Part shown: positions 32,195 through 42,623 of the stretch, in pieces
How the letters are laid out: every line of letters begins with the position of its first letter
Numbering within the stretch: position 1 is the first letter of the stretch
NCBI RefSeq assembly: GCF_051348905.1
Contig: NC_135232.1
Location: 832,442,888-832,506,887 of the forward strand
Origin: Ranitomeya variabilis
Taxonomy: Eukaryota; Chordata; Amphibia; Anura; Dendrobatidae
DNA length: 64,000 nt
Direction: 5' to 3'
Translations under genes and position numbers: made by a program
Notes under the pieces: generated by a model
Told to the model about the DNA's origin: nothing
The model's input: only the letters and a program-made list of their open reading frames with translations
Databases searched by the model: none

Positions 32195-32321
32195 TGGCCT
32201 GGGTTTACGTGCAAAGGACGCACTTCCTACAGGTGACTACTTTTACTTCTCCTTATGTGGTTCTTGCAGTCACTCGGTGAAAGAATTACTTGTCAGTGCT
32301 CCATCCCACTTGGAGACTTTT

Positions 32322-32393
32322 GGGGATGTATCTCAGTGGTAGAGCGCATGCTTCACATGTATGAGGTCCTGGGTTCAACCCCCAGCATCTCCA
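32322..32393 (+). tRNA. tRNA with Ala body and CAC (Val) anticodon
   Basis: G34A gives anticodon CAC, and G10T alters the A box and D stem, so expression may be weak. The preceding spacer has TTTTACTTCTCC and GTTCTTGCAG, which mark a subtype shared with 33904 and 40230. Confidence 0.82.
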
Positions 32394-32913
32394 AACTTTT
32401 CCTAATATGGCTAGAAAGCTTTAGCAAACACACTCACGCTTAGTAGTGTCGTCAAGACTCGCAAGGAATCTTTGACGCTTAAACTGGCTTCTTTGCCAGG
32501 TCACATAGCAGGACGAGGCTTTTTGCTGCAGCAGATTCTAAAGACTGCATGCAACCTAAGGCAAGGGCAACACTTTACCACCCAGTAAAATGTTTTCAAT
32601 GGGAACTGGACTTTCAACAAACTTTGCACAAATCAATAGCACAGGCAAATATAGGAAACTTTCTCTAGCCTGATTAAAGTGGGAAATGTGCAATAGCTTT
32701 GCATTAAGGACAAGCTTCAGAGTCTCTACTTGGTATCATCAGAAAACCGAGTTGGAGTGTCGTGCCGGAAGCTTGAATAGGTCAGCTGATGTATCTCTAA
32801 GAATTCACAGAGTTTTTTTCTCAAGGTGGTTCAGCGATTTGAATAAATGCCAACCCTTGTCTGCAAAAATCTTGACCCGTTTCCTGCAAGTTTCTGAAAG
32901 TGGTGCAAATAAC

Positions 32914-32985
32914 GGGGATGTAGCTCAGTGGTAGAGCGCACGCTTTGCATGTGTGAGGCCCCGGGTTCAATCCCCGGCATCTCCA
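32914..32985 (+). tRNA. tRNA-Ala (TGC)
   Basis: Consensus; close T4 stop. Confidence 0.96.
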
Positions 32986-33112
32986 TGGCCTGGTTTTACG
33001 TGCAAAGGACGCACTTCCTACAGGTGACTACTTATCCTTCTCCTTATGTGGTTCCTGCAGTCACTCGGTGAAAGAATTACTTGTCAGTGCTCCATCCCAC
33101 TAGGAGACTTTT

Positions 33113-33184
33113 GGGGATGTAGCTCAGTGGTAGAGCGCATGCTTCGCATGTATGAGGTCCTGGGTTCAACCCTCAGCATCTCCA
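33113..33184 (+). tRNA. tRNA-Ala (CGC), variant
   Basis: C61T. Confidence 0.91.
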
Positions 33185-33704
33185 AACTTTTCCTAATATG
33201 GCTAGAAAGCTTTAGCAAACACACTCACGCTTAGTAGTGTCGTCAAGACTCGCAAGGAATCTTTGATGCTTAAACTGGCTTCTTTGCCAGGTCACATAGC
33301 AGGACGAGGCTTTTTGCCACAGCAGATTCTAAAGACTGCATGCAACCTAAGGCAAGGGCAACACTTTACCACCCAGTAAAATGTTTTCAATGGGAACTGG
33401 ACTTTCAACAAACTTTGCACAAATCAATAGCACAGGCAAATATAGGAAACTTTCTCTAGCCTGATTAAAGTGGGAAATGTGCAATAGCTTTGCATTAAGG
33501 ACAAGCTTCAGAGTCTCTACTTGGTATCATCAGAAAACCGAGTTGGAGTGTCGTGCCGGAAGCTTGAATAGGTCAGCTGATGTATCTCTAAGAATTCACA
33601 GAGTTTTTTTCTCAAGGTGGTTCAGCGATTTGAATAAATGCCAACCCTTGTCTGCAAAAATCTTGACCCGTTTCCTGCAAGTTTCTGAAAGTGGTGCAAA
33701 TAAC

Positions 33705-33776
33705 GGGGATGTAGCTCAGTGGTAGCGCGCACGCTTTGCATGTGTGAGGACCCGGGTTCAATCCCCGGCATCTCCA
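33705..33776 (+). tRNA. tRNA-Ala (TGC), variant
   Basis: A22C and C46A. Confidence 0.82.
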
Positions 33777-33903
33777 TGGCCTGGGTTTACGTGCAAAGGA
33801 CGAACTTCCTACAGGTGACTACTTTTACTTCTCCTTATGTGGTTCTTGCAGTCACTCGGTGAAAGAATTACTTGTCAGTGCTCCATCCCACTTGGAGACT
33901 TTT

Positions 33904-33975
33904 GGGGATGTATCTCAGTGGTAGAGCGCATGCTTCACATGTATGAGGTCCTGGGTTCAACCCCCAGCATCTCCA
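33904..33975 (+). tRNA. tRNA with Ala body and CAC (Val) anticodon
   Basis: G34A and G10T, identical to 32322 and 1582 bp (two units) away, so one was copied from the other. Confidence 0.82.
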
Positions 33976-34493
33976 AACTTTTCCTAATATGGCTAGAAAG
34001 CTTTAGCAAACACACTCACGCTTAGTAGTGTCGTCAAGACTCGCAAGGAATCTTTGACGCTTAAACTGGCTTCTTTGCCAGGTCACATAGCAGGACGAGG
34101 CTTTTTGCTGCAGCAGATTCTAAAGACTGCATGCAACCTAAGGCAAGGGCAACACTTTACCACCCAGTAAAATGTTTTCAATGGGAACTGGACTTTCAAC
34201 AAACTTTGCACAAATCAATAGCACAGGCAAATATAGGAAACTTTTTCTAGCCTGATTAAAGTGGGAAATGTGCAATAGCTTTGCATTAAGGACAAGCTTC
34301 AGAGTCTCTACTTGGTATCATCAGAAAACCGAGTTGGAGTGTCGTGCCGGAAGCTTGAATAGGTCAGCTGATGTATCTCTAAGAATTCACAGTTTTTTTC
34401 TCAAGGTGGTTCAGCGATTTGAATAAATGCCAACCCTTGTCTGCAAAAATCTTGACCCGTTTCCTGCAAGTTTCTGAAAGTGGTGCAAATAAC

Positions 34494-34565
34494 GGGGATG
34501 TAGCTCAGTGGTAGAGCGCACGCTTTGCATGTGTGAGGCCCCGAGTTCAATCCCCGGCATCTCCA
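34494..34565 (+). tRNA. tRNA-Ala (TGC), variant
   Basis: G51A: T-stem A-C mismatch inside the B box. Confidence 0.82.
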
Positions 34566-34692
34566 TGGCCTGGGTTTACGTGCAAAGGACGCACTTCCTA
34601 CAGGTGACTGCTTTTCCTTCTCCTTATGTGGTTCCTGCAGTCACTCGGTGAAAGAATTACTTGTCAGTGCTCCATCCCACTAGGAGACTTTT

Positions 34693-34764
34693 GGGGATGT
34701 AGCTCAGTGGTAGAGCACATGCTTTGCATGTATGAGGTCCTGGGTTCAACCCCCAGCATCTCCA
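34693..34764 (+). tRNA. tRNA-Ala, CGC body with TGC anticodon
   Basis: C33T converts the anticodon to TGC while all other body-type positions stay CGC-like; G25A is also present. It remains an alanine tRNA. Confidence 0.88.
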
Positions 34765-35284
34765 AACTTTTCCTAATATGGCTAGAAAGCTTTAGCAAAC
34801 ACACTCACGCTTAGTAGTGTCGTCAAGACTCGCAAGGAATCTTTGACGCTTAAACTGGCTTATTTGCCAGGTCACATAGCAGGACGAGGCTTTTTGCTGC
34901 GGCAGATTCTAAAGACTGCATGCAACCTAAGGCAAGGGCAACACTTTACCACCCAGTAAAATGTTTTCAATGGGAACTGGACTTTCAACAAACTTTGCAC
35001 AAATCAATAGCACAGGCAAATATAGGAAACTTTCTCTAGCCTGATTAAAGTGGGAAATGTGCAATAGCTTTGCATTAAGGACAAGCTTCAGAGTCTCTAC
35101 TTGGTATCATCAGAAAACCGAGTTGGAGTGTCGTGCCGGAAGCTTGAATAGGTCAGCTGATGTATCTCTAAGAATTCACAGAGTTTTTTTCTCAAGGTGG
35201 TTCAGCGATTTGAATAAATGCCAACCCTTGTCTGCAAAAATCTTGACCCGTTTCCTGCAAGTTTCTGAAAGTGGTGCAAATAAT

Positions 35285-35356
35285 GGGGATGTAGCTCAGT
35301 GGTAGAGCGCACGCTTTGCATGTGTGAGGCCCCGGGTTCAATCCCTGGCATCTCCA
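35285..35356 (+). tRNA. tRNA-Ala (TGC), variant
   Basis: C62T (T-stem G-T wobble); close T4 stop. Confidence 0.9.
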
Positions 35357-35483
35357 TGGCCTGGTTTTACGTGCAAAGGACGCACTTCCTACAGGTGACT
35401 ACTTATCCTTCTCCTTATGTGGTTCCTGCAGTCACTCGGTGAAAGAATTACTTGTCAGTGCTCCATCCCACTAGGAGACTTTT

Positions 35484-35555
35484 GGGGATGTAGCTCAGTG
35501 GTAGAGCGCATGCTTCGCATGTATGAGGTCCTGGGTTCAACCCTCAGCATCTCCA
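35484..35555 (+). tRNA. tRNA-Ala (CGC), variant
   Basis: C61T. Confidence 0.91.
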
Positions 35556-36075
35556 AACTTTTCCTAATATGGCTAGAAAGCTTTAGCAAACACACTCATG
35601 CTTAGTAGTGTCGTCAAGACTCGCAAGGAATCTTTGACGCTTAAACTGGCTTATTTGCCAGGTCACATAGCAGGACGAGGCTTTTTGCTGCGGCAGATTC
35701 TAAAGACTGCATGCAACCTAAGGCAAGGGCAACACTTTACCACCCAGTAAAATGTTTTCAATGGGAACTGGACTTTCAACAAACTTTGCACAAATCAATA
35801 GCACAGGCAAATATAGGAAACTTTCTCTAGCCTGATTAAAGTGGGAAATGTGCAATAGCTTTGCATTAAGGACAAACTTCAGAGTCTCTACTTGGTATCA
35901 TCAGAAAACCGAGTTGGAGTGTCGTGCCGGAAGCTTGAATAGGTCAGCTGATGTATCTCTAAGAATTCACAGAGTTTTTTTCTCAAGGTGGTTCAGCGAT
36001 TTGAATAAATGCCAACCCTTGTCTGCAAAAATCTTGACCCGTTTCCTGCAATTTTCTGAAAGTGGTGCAAATAAC

Positions 36076-36147
36076 GGGGATGTAGCTCAGTGGTAGAGCG
36101 CACGTTTTGCATGTGTGAGGCCCCGGGTTCAATCCCCGGCATCTCCA
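36076..36147 (+). tRNA. tRNA-Ala (TGC), variant
   Basis: C30T: anticodon-stem T-G wobble. Confidence 0.89.
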
Positions 36148-36274
36148 TGGCCTGGGTTTACGTGCAAAGGACGCACTTCCTACAGGTGACTACTTTTCCT
36201 TCTCCTTATGTGGTTCCTGCAGTCACTCGGTGAAAGAATTACTTGTCAGTGCTCCATCCCACTGGGAGACTTTT

Positions 36275-36346
36275 GGGGATGTAGCTCAGTGGTAGAGCGC
36301 ATGCTTCGCATGTATGAGGTCCTGGGTTCAACCCCCAGCATCTCCA
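36275..36346 (+). tRNA. tRNA-Ala (CGC)
   Basis: Consensus. Confidence 0.96.
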
Positions 36347-36866
36347 AACTTTTCCTAATATGGCTAGAAAGCTTTAGCAAACACACTCACGCTTAGTAGT
36401 GTCGTCAAGACTCGCAAGGAATCTTTGACGCTTAAACTGGCTTCTTTGCCAGGTCACATAGCAGGACGAGGCTTTTTGCTGCGGCAGATTCTAAAGACTG
36501 CATGCAACCTAAGGCAAGGGCAACACTTTACCACCCAGTAAAATGTTTTCAATGGGAACTGGACTTTCAACAAACTTTGCACAAATCAATAGCACAGGCA
36601 AATATAGGAAACTTTCTCTAGCCTGATTAAAGTGGGAAATGTGCAATAGCTTTGCATTAAGGACAAGCTTCAGAGTCTCTACTTGGTATCATCAGAAAAC
36701 CGAGTTGGAGTGTCGTGCCGGAAGCTTGAATAGGTCAGCTGATGTATCTCTAAGAATTCACAGAGTTTTTTTCTCAAGGTGGTTCAGCGATTTGAATAAA
36801 TGCCAACCCTTGTCTGCAAAAATCTTGACCCATTTCCTGCAATTTTCTGAAAGTGGTGCAAATAAC

Positions 36867-36938
36867 GGGGATGTAGCTCAGTGGTAGAGCGCACGCTTTG
36901 CATGTGTGAGGCCCCGGGTTCAATCCCCGGCATCTCCA
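36867..36938 (+). tRNA. tRNA-Ala (TGC)
   Basis: Consensus; close T4 stop. Confidence 0.96.
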
Positions 36939-37065
36939 TGGCCTGGTTTTACGTGCAAAGGACGCACTTCCTACAGGTGACTACTTATCCTTCTACTTAT
37001 GTGGTTCCTGCAGTCACTCGGTGAAAGAATTACTTGTCAGTACTCCATCCCACTAGGAGACTTTT

Positions 37066-37137
37066 GGGGATGTAGCTCAGTGGTAGAGCGCATGCTTCGC
37101 ATGTATGAGGTCCTGGGTTCAACCCCCAGCATCTCCA
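37066..37137 (+). tRNA. tRNA-Ala (CGC)
   Basis: Consensus. Confidence 0.96.
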
Positions 37138-37657
37138 AACTTTTCCTAATATGGCTAGAAAGCTTTAGCAAACACACTCATGCTTAGTAGTGTCGTCAAG
37201 ACTCGCAAGGAATCTTTGACGCTTAAACTGGCTTCTTTGCCAGGTCACATAGCAGGACGAGGCTTTTTGCTGCAGCAGATTCTAAAGACTGCATGCAACC
37301 TAAGGCAAGGGCAACACTTTACGACCCAGTAAAATGTTTTCAATGGGAACTGGACTTTCAACAAACTTTGCACAAATCAATAGCACAGGCAAATATAGGA
37401 AACTTTCTCTAGCTTGATTAAAGTGGGAAATGTGCAATAGCTTTGCATTAAGGACAAGCTTCAGAGTCTCTACTTGGTATCATCAGAAAACCGAGTTGGA
37501 GTGTCGTGCCGGAAGCTTGAATAGGTCAGCTGATGTATCTCTAAGAATTCACAGAGTTTTTTTCTCAAGGTGGTTCAGCGATTTGAATAAATGCCAACCC
37601 TTGTCTGCAAAAATCTTGACCCGTTTCCTGCAAGTTTCTGAAAGTGGTGCAAATAAC

Positions 37658-37729
37658 GGGGATGTAGCTCAGTGGTAGAGCGCACGCTTTGCATGTGTGA
37701 GGCCCCGGGTTCAATCCCCGGCATCTCCA
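37658..37729 (+). tRNA. tRNA-Ala (TGC)
   Basis: Consensus. Confidence 0.96.
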
Positions 37730-37856
37730 TGGCCTGGGTTTACGTGCAAAGGACGCACTTCCTACAGGTGACTACTTTTCCTTCTCCTTATGTGGTTCCT
37801 GCAGTCACTCGGTGAAAGAATTACTTGTCAGTGCTCCATCCCACTGGGAGACTTTT

Positions 37857-37928
37857 GGGGATGTAGCTCAGTGGTAGAGCGCATGCTTCGCATGTATGAG
37901 GTCCTGGGTTCAACCCCCAGCATCTCCA
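37857..37928 (+). tRNA. tRNA-Ala (CGC)
   Basis: Consensus. Confidence 0.96.
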
Positions 37929-38448
37929 AACTTTTCCTAATATGGCTAGAAAGCTTTAGCAAACACACTCACGCTTAGTAGTGTCGTCAAGACTCGCAAG
38001 GAATCTTTGACGCTTAAACTGGCTTCTTTGCCAGGTCACATAGCAGGACGAGGCTTTTTGCCGCGGCAGATTCTAAAGACTGCATGCAACCTAAGGCAAG
38101 GGCAACACTTTACCACCCAGTAAAATGTTTTCAATGGGAACTGGACTTTCAACAAACTTTGCACAAATCAATAGCACAGGCAAATATAGGAAACTTTCTC
38201 TAGCCTGATTAAAGTGGGAAATGTGCAATAGCTTTGCATTAAGGACAAGCTTCAGAGTCTCTACTTGGTATCATCAGAAAACCGAGTTGGAGTGTCGTGC
38301 CGGAAGCTTGAATAGGTCAGCTGATGTATCTCTAAGAATTCACAGAGTTTTTTTCTCAAGGTGGTTCAGCGATTTGAATAAATGCCAACCCTTGTCTGCA
38401 AAAATCTTGACCCGTTTCCTGCAAGTTTCTGAAAGTGGTGCAAATAAC

Positions 38449-38520
38449 GGGGATGTAGCTCAGTGGTAGAGCGCACGCTTTGCATGTGTGAGGCCCCGGG
38501 TTCAATCCCCGGCGTCTCCA
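38449..38520 (+). tRNA. tRNA-Ala (TGC), variant
   Basis: A66G: acceptor T-G wobble at 6-66. Confidence 0.9.
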
Positions 38521-38647
38521 TGGCCTGGGTTTACGTGCAAAGGACGCACTTCCTACAGGTGACTACTTTTCCTTCTCCTTAGGTGGTTCCTGCAGTCACT
38601 CGGTGAAAGAATTACTTGTCAGTGCTCCATCCCACTGGGAGACTTTT

Positions 38648-38719
38648 GGGGATGTAGCTCAGTGGTAGAGCGCATGCTTTGCATGTATGAGGTCCTGGGT
38701 TCAACCCCCAGCATCTCCA
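38648..38719 (+). tRNA. tRNA-Ala, CGC body with TGC anticodon
   Basis: The only change is C33T, giving a TGC anticodon on an otherwise consensus CGC body. Confidence 0.9.
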
Positions 38720-39239
38720 AACTTTTCCTAATATGGCTAGAAAGCTTTAGCAAACACACTCACGCTTAGTAGTGTCGTCAAGACTCGCAAGGAATCTTTG
38801 ACGCTTAAACTGGCTTCTTTGCCAGGTCACATAGCAGGACGAGGCTTTTTGCCGCGGCAGATTCTAAAGACTGCATGCAACCTAAGGCAAGGGCAACACT
38901 TTACCACCCAGTAAAATGTTTTTAATGGGAACTGGACTTTCAACAAACTTTGCACAAATCAATAGCACAGGCAAATATAGGAAACTTTCTCTAGCCTGAT
39001 TAAAGTGGCAAATGTGCAATAGCTTTGCATTAAGGACAAGCTTCAGAGTCTCTACTTGGTATCATCAGAAAACCGAGTTGGAGTGTCGTGCCTGAAGCCT
39101 GAATAGGTCAGCTGTTGTACCTCTAAGAATTCACAGAGTTTTTTTCTCAAGGTGGTTCAGCGATTTGAATAAATGCCAACCCTTGTCTGCAAAAATCTTG
39201 ACCCGTTTCCTGCAAGTTTCTGAAAGTGGTGCAAATAAC

Positions 39240-39311
39240 GGGGATGTAGCTCAGTGGTAGAGCGCACGCTTTGCATGTGTGAGGCCCCGGGTTCAATCCC
39301 CGGCATCTCCA
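39240..39311 (+). tRNA. tRNA-Ala (TGC)
   Basis: Consensus. Confidence 0.96.
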
Positions 39312-39438
39312 TGGCCTGGGTTTACGTGCAAAGGACGCACTTCCTACAGGTGACTACTTTTCCTTCTCCTTATGTGGTTCCTGCAGTCACTCGGTGAAAG
39401 AATTACTTGTCAGTGCTCCATCCCACTGGGAGACTTTT

Positions 39439-39510
39439 GGGGATGTAGCTCAGTGGTAGAGCGCATGCTTCGCATGTATGAGGTCCTGGGTTCAACCCCC
39501 AGCATCTCCA
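39439..39510 (+). tRNA. tRNA-Ala (CGC)
   Basis: Consensus. Confidence 0.96.
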
Positions 39511-40030
39511 AACTTTTCCTAATATGGCTAGAAAGCTTTAGCAAACACACTCACGCTTAGTAGTGTCGTCAAGACTCGCAAGGAATCTTTGACGCTTAAA
39601 CTGGCTTCTTTGCCAGGTCACATAGCAGGACGAGGCTTTTTGCTGCGGCAGATTCTAAAGACTGCATGCAACCTAAGGCAAGGGCAACACTTTACCACCC
39701 AGTAAAATGTTTTCAATGGGAACTGGACTTTCAACAAACTTTGCACAAATCAATAGCACAGGCAAATATAGGAAACTTTCTCTAGCCTGATTAAAGTGGG
39801 AAATGTGCAATAGCTTTGCATTAAGGACAAGCTTCAGAGTCTCTACTTGGTATCATCAGAAAACCGAGTTGGAGTGTCGTGCCGGAAGCTTGAATAGGTC
39901 AGCTGATGTATCTCTAAGAATTCACAGAGTTTTTTTCTCAAGGTGGTTCAGCGATTTGAATAAATGCCAACCCTTGTCTGCAAAAATCTTGACCCGTTTC
40001 CTGCAATTTTCTGAAAGTGGTGCAAATAAC

Positions 40031-40102
40031 GGGGATGTAGCTAAGTGGTAGAGCGCACGCTTTGCATGTGTGAGGCCCCGGGTTCAATCCCCGGCATCTC
40101 CA
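40031..40102 (+). tRNA. tRNA-Ala (TGC), variant
   Basis: C13A: D-stem mismatch in the A box (GCTAAGTGG). Confidence 0.82.
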
Positions 40103-40229
40103 TGGCCTGGGTTTACGTGCAAAGGACGCACTTCCTACAGGTGACTACTTTTACTTCTCCTTATGTGGTTCTTGCAGTCACTCGGTGAAAGAATTACTTG
40201 TCAGTGCTCCATCCCACTTGGAGACTTTT

Positions 40230-40301
40230 GGGGATGTAGCTCAGTGGTAGAGCGCATGCTTCACATGTATGAGGTCCTGGGTTCAACCCCCAGCATCTCC
40301 A
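40230..40301 (+). tRNA. tRNA with Ala body and CAC (Val) anticodon
   Basis: The only change is G34A, so both promoter boxes and the fold are intact. With 3403 this is the best candidate for an expressed Ala-tRNA with a valine anticodon. Confidence 0.85.
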
Positions 40302-40821
40302 AACTTTTCCTAATATGGCTAGAAAGCTTTAGCAAACACACTCACGCTTAGTAGTGTCGTCAAGACTCGCAAGGAATCTTTGACGCTTAAACTGGCTTCT
40401 TTGCCAGGTCACATAGCAGGACGAGGCTTTTTGCTGCAGCAGATTCTAAAGACTGCATGCAACCTAAGGCAAGGGCAACACTTTACCACCCAGTAAAATG
40501 TTTTCAATGGGAACTGGACTTTCAACAAACTTTGCACAAATCAATAGCACAGGCAAATATAGGAAACTTTCTCTAGCCTGATTAAAGTGGGAAATGTGCA
40601 ATAGCTTTGCATTAAGGACAAGCTTCAGAGTCTCTACTTGGTATCATCAGAAAACCGAGTTGGAGTGTCGTGCCGGAAGCTTGAATAGGTCAGCTGATGT
40701 ATCTCTAAGAATTCACAGAGTTTTTTTCTCAAGGTGGTTCAGCGATTTGAATAAATGCCAACCCTTGTCTGCAAAAATCTTGACCCGTTTCCTGCAAGTT
40801 TCTGAAAGTGGTGCAAATAAC

Positions 40822-40893
40822 GGGGATGTAGCTCAGTGGTAGAGCGCACGCTTTGCATGTGTGAGGCCCCGGGTTCAATCCCCGGCATCTCCA
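40822..40893 (+). tRNA. tRNA-Ala (TGC)
   Basis: Consensus; first of two TGC genes in this irregular unit. Confidence 0.96.
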
Positions 40894-41020
40894 TGGCCTG
40901 GGTTTACGTGCAAAGGACGCACTTCCTACAGGTGACTACTTTTCCTTCTCCTTATGTGGTTCTTGCAGTCACTCGGTGAAAGAATTACTTGTCAGTGCTC
41001 CATCCCACTAGGAGACTTTT

Positions 41021-41092
41021 GGGGATGTAGCTCAGTGGTAGAGCGCACGCTTTGCATGTGTGAGGCCCCCGGTTCAATCCCCGGCATCTCCA
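41021..41092 (+). tRNA. tRNA-Ala (TGC), extra copy
   Basis: A TGC-body gene at the site where a CGC gene should be: the spacer to its left is the normal TGC-to-CGC spacer, and what follows is again a TGC-to-CGC spacer. It carries G50C (T-stem clash). The unit thus has two TGC genes and one CGC gene, with an extra 199 bp. Confidence 0.85.
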
Positions 41093-41219
41093 TGTCCTGG
41101 GTTTACGTGCAAAGGACGCACTTCCTACGGGTGACTACTTTTCCTTCTCCTTATGTGGTTCCTGCAGTCACTCGGTGAAAGAATTACTTGTCAGTGCTCC
41201 ATCCCACTGGGAGACTTTT

Positions 41220-41291
41220 GGGGATGTAGCTCAGTGGTAGAGCGCATGCTTCGCATGTATGAGGTCCTGGGTTCAACCCCCAGCATCTCCA
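41220..41291 (+). tRNA. tRNA-Ala (CGC)
   Basis: Consensus; closes the three-gene unit. Confidence 0.96.
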
Positions 41292-41811
41292 AACTTTTCC
41301 TAATATGGCTAGATAGCTTTAGCAAACACACTCACGCTTAGTAGTGTCGTCAAGACTCGCAAGGAATCTTTGACGCTTAAACTGGCTTCTTTGCCAGGTC
41401 ACATAGCAGGACGAGGCTTTTTGCTGCGGCAGATTCTAAAGACTGCATGCAACCTAAGGCAAGGGCAACACTTTACCACCCAGTAAAATGTTTTCAATGG
41501 GAACTGGACTTTCAACAAACTTTGCACAAATCAATAGCACAGGCAAATATAGGAAACTTTCTCTAGCCTGATTAAAGTGGGAAATGTGCAATAGCTTTGC
41601 ATTAAGGACAAGCTTCAGAGTCTCTACTTGGTATCATCAGAAAACCGAGTTGGAGTGTCGTGCCGGAAGCTTGAATAGGTCAGCTGATGTATCTCTAAGA
41701 ATTCACAGAGTTTTTTTCTCAAGGTGGTTCAGCGATTTGAATAAATGCCAACCCTTGTCTGCAAAAATCTTGACCCGTTTCCTGCAATTTTCTGAAAGTG
41801 GTGCAAATAAC

Positions 41812-41883
41812 GGGGATGTAGCTCAGTGGTAGAGCGCACGCTTTGCATGTGTGAGGCCCCGGGTTCAATCCCCGGCATCTCCA
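41812..41883 (+). tRNA. tRNA-Ala (TGC)
   Basis: Consensus. Confidence 0.96.
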
Positions 41884-42010
41884 TGGCCTGGGTTTACGTG
41901 CAAAGGACGCACTTCCTACAGGTGACTACTTTTCCTTCTCCTTATGTGGTTCCTGCAGTCACTCGGTGAAAGAATTACTTGTCAGTGCTCCATCCCACTG
42001 GGAGACTTTT

Positions 42011-42082
42011 GGGGATGTAGCTCAGTGGTAGAGCGCATGCTTCGCATGTATGAGGTCCTGGGTTCAACCCCCAGCATCTCCA
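42011..42082 (+). tRNA. tRNA-Ala (CGC)
   Basis: Consensus; the long spacer after it is interrupted by the retrovirus, so its partner TGC gene lies at 49115. Confidence 0.96.
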
Positions 42083-42142
42083 AACTTTTCCTAATATGGC
42101 TAGAAAGCTTTAGCAAACACACTCACGCTTAGTAGTGTCAAG

Positions 42143-42146
42143 ACTC
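42143..42146. repeat. Target-site duplication, left copy (ACTC)
   Basis: ACTC flanks the element here and again at 48658-48661. A 4-bp duplication is typical of gammaretrovirus-type integrases. Confidence 0.85.
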
Positions 42147-42571
42147 TGTCAAGATCTCACTCAGTCGGAGCAGCCCTTGGAAGTGGGGAGTCACCAGAAA
42201 TAATACACAAGACACCTCTCATATAGTGTATCACTGGGAAGCCTTCTGAAGCACGCCTGCCTTCAAGCTGCTATCCTCTCTTTATATAGTTTGTACAGGT
42301 AGTTTCAATGGTTAAGTTAGTTTCAGTGGTTATACAAGTTTTACAAGTTTGAACAAAGAAAGAAGGAAAAAACAGTTTCGTGGGCGGCAGTTTCACAAAC
42401 AAAACAATACAGTGGCAGTTTCACAAGCAAACAGTACAAAGGCAATTCCACAGACAAGAAAACCAGGATTTCATACTATAGCTAAAATGTCTTTGAATGG
42501 ACAGGTCAATATTTATCACAAATTCTTTTTTGTGGTTCATTGAGGTAACCATTTTTGTTCTGCTCTTCACA
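42147..42571 (-). repeat. 3' LTR of the retrovirus
   Basis: 425 bp, the downstream LTR in element sense. A TATA-like TATATAAA lies at 42281-42288 on the - strand. I found no clear AATAAA downstream of it. Confidence 0.93.
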
Positions 42572-42582
42572 ATCCCCCCTTT
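42572..42582 (-). other. Polypurine tract
   Basis: AAAGGGGGGAT on the - strand directly upstream of the 3' LTR, the expected primer site for plus-strand DNA synthesis. Confidence 0.85.
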
Positions 42583-42623
42583 GACATATTCCATTCAAAA
42601 CCTTGTCATATAGATAAAAAACT

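Larger units (their letters stand above)
14108..42146 (+). repeat. Tandem tRNA-Ala array, block 2
   Basis: About 35 units. It begins with the right half of the unit split by the LINE and ends in the long spacer where the retrovirus inserted. It contains a duplicated four-unit block (20.85-27.15 kb), four of the five CAC-anticodon genes, both CGC-body genes with a TGC anticodon, and one 199-bp insertion carrying an extra TGC gene (41021). The TTTGCCGCGGCAG stretch of the long spacer alternates between GCCGCGG, GCTGCGG, GCCGCAG, GCTGCAG and GCCGCTG, and works as a unit subtype marker. Confidence 0.97.
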
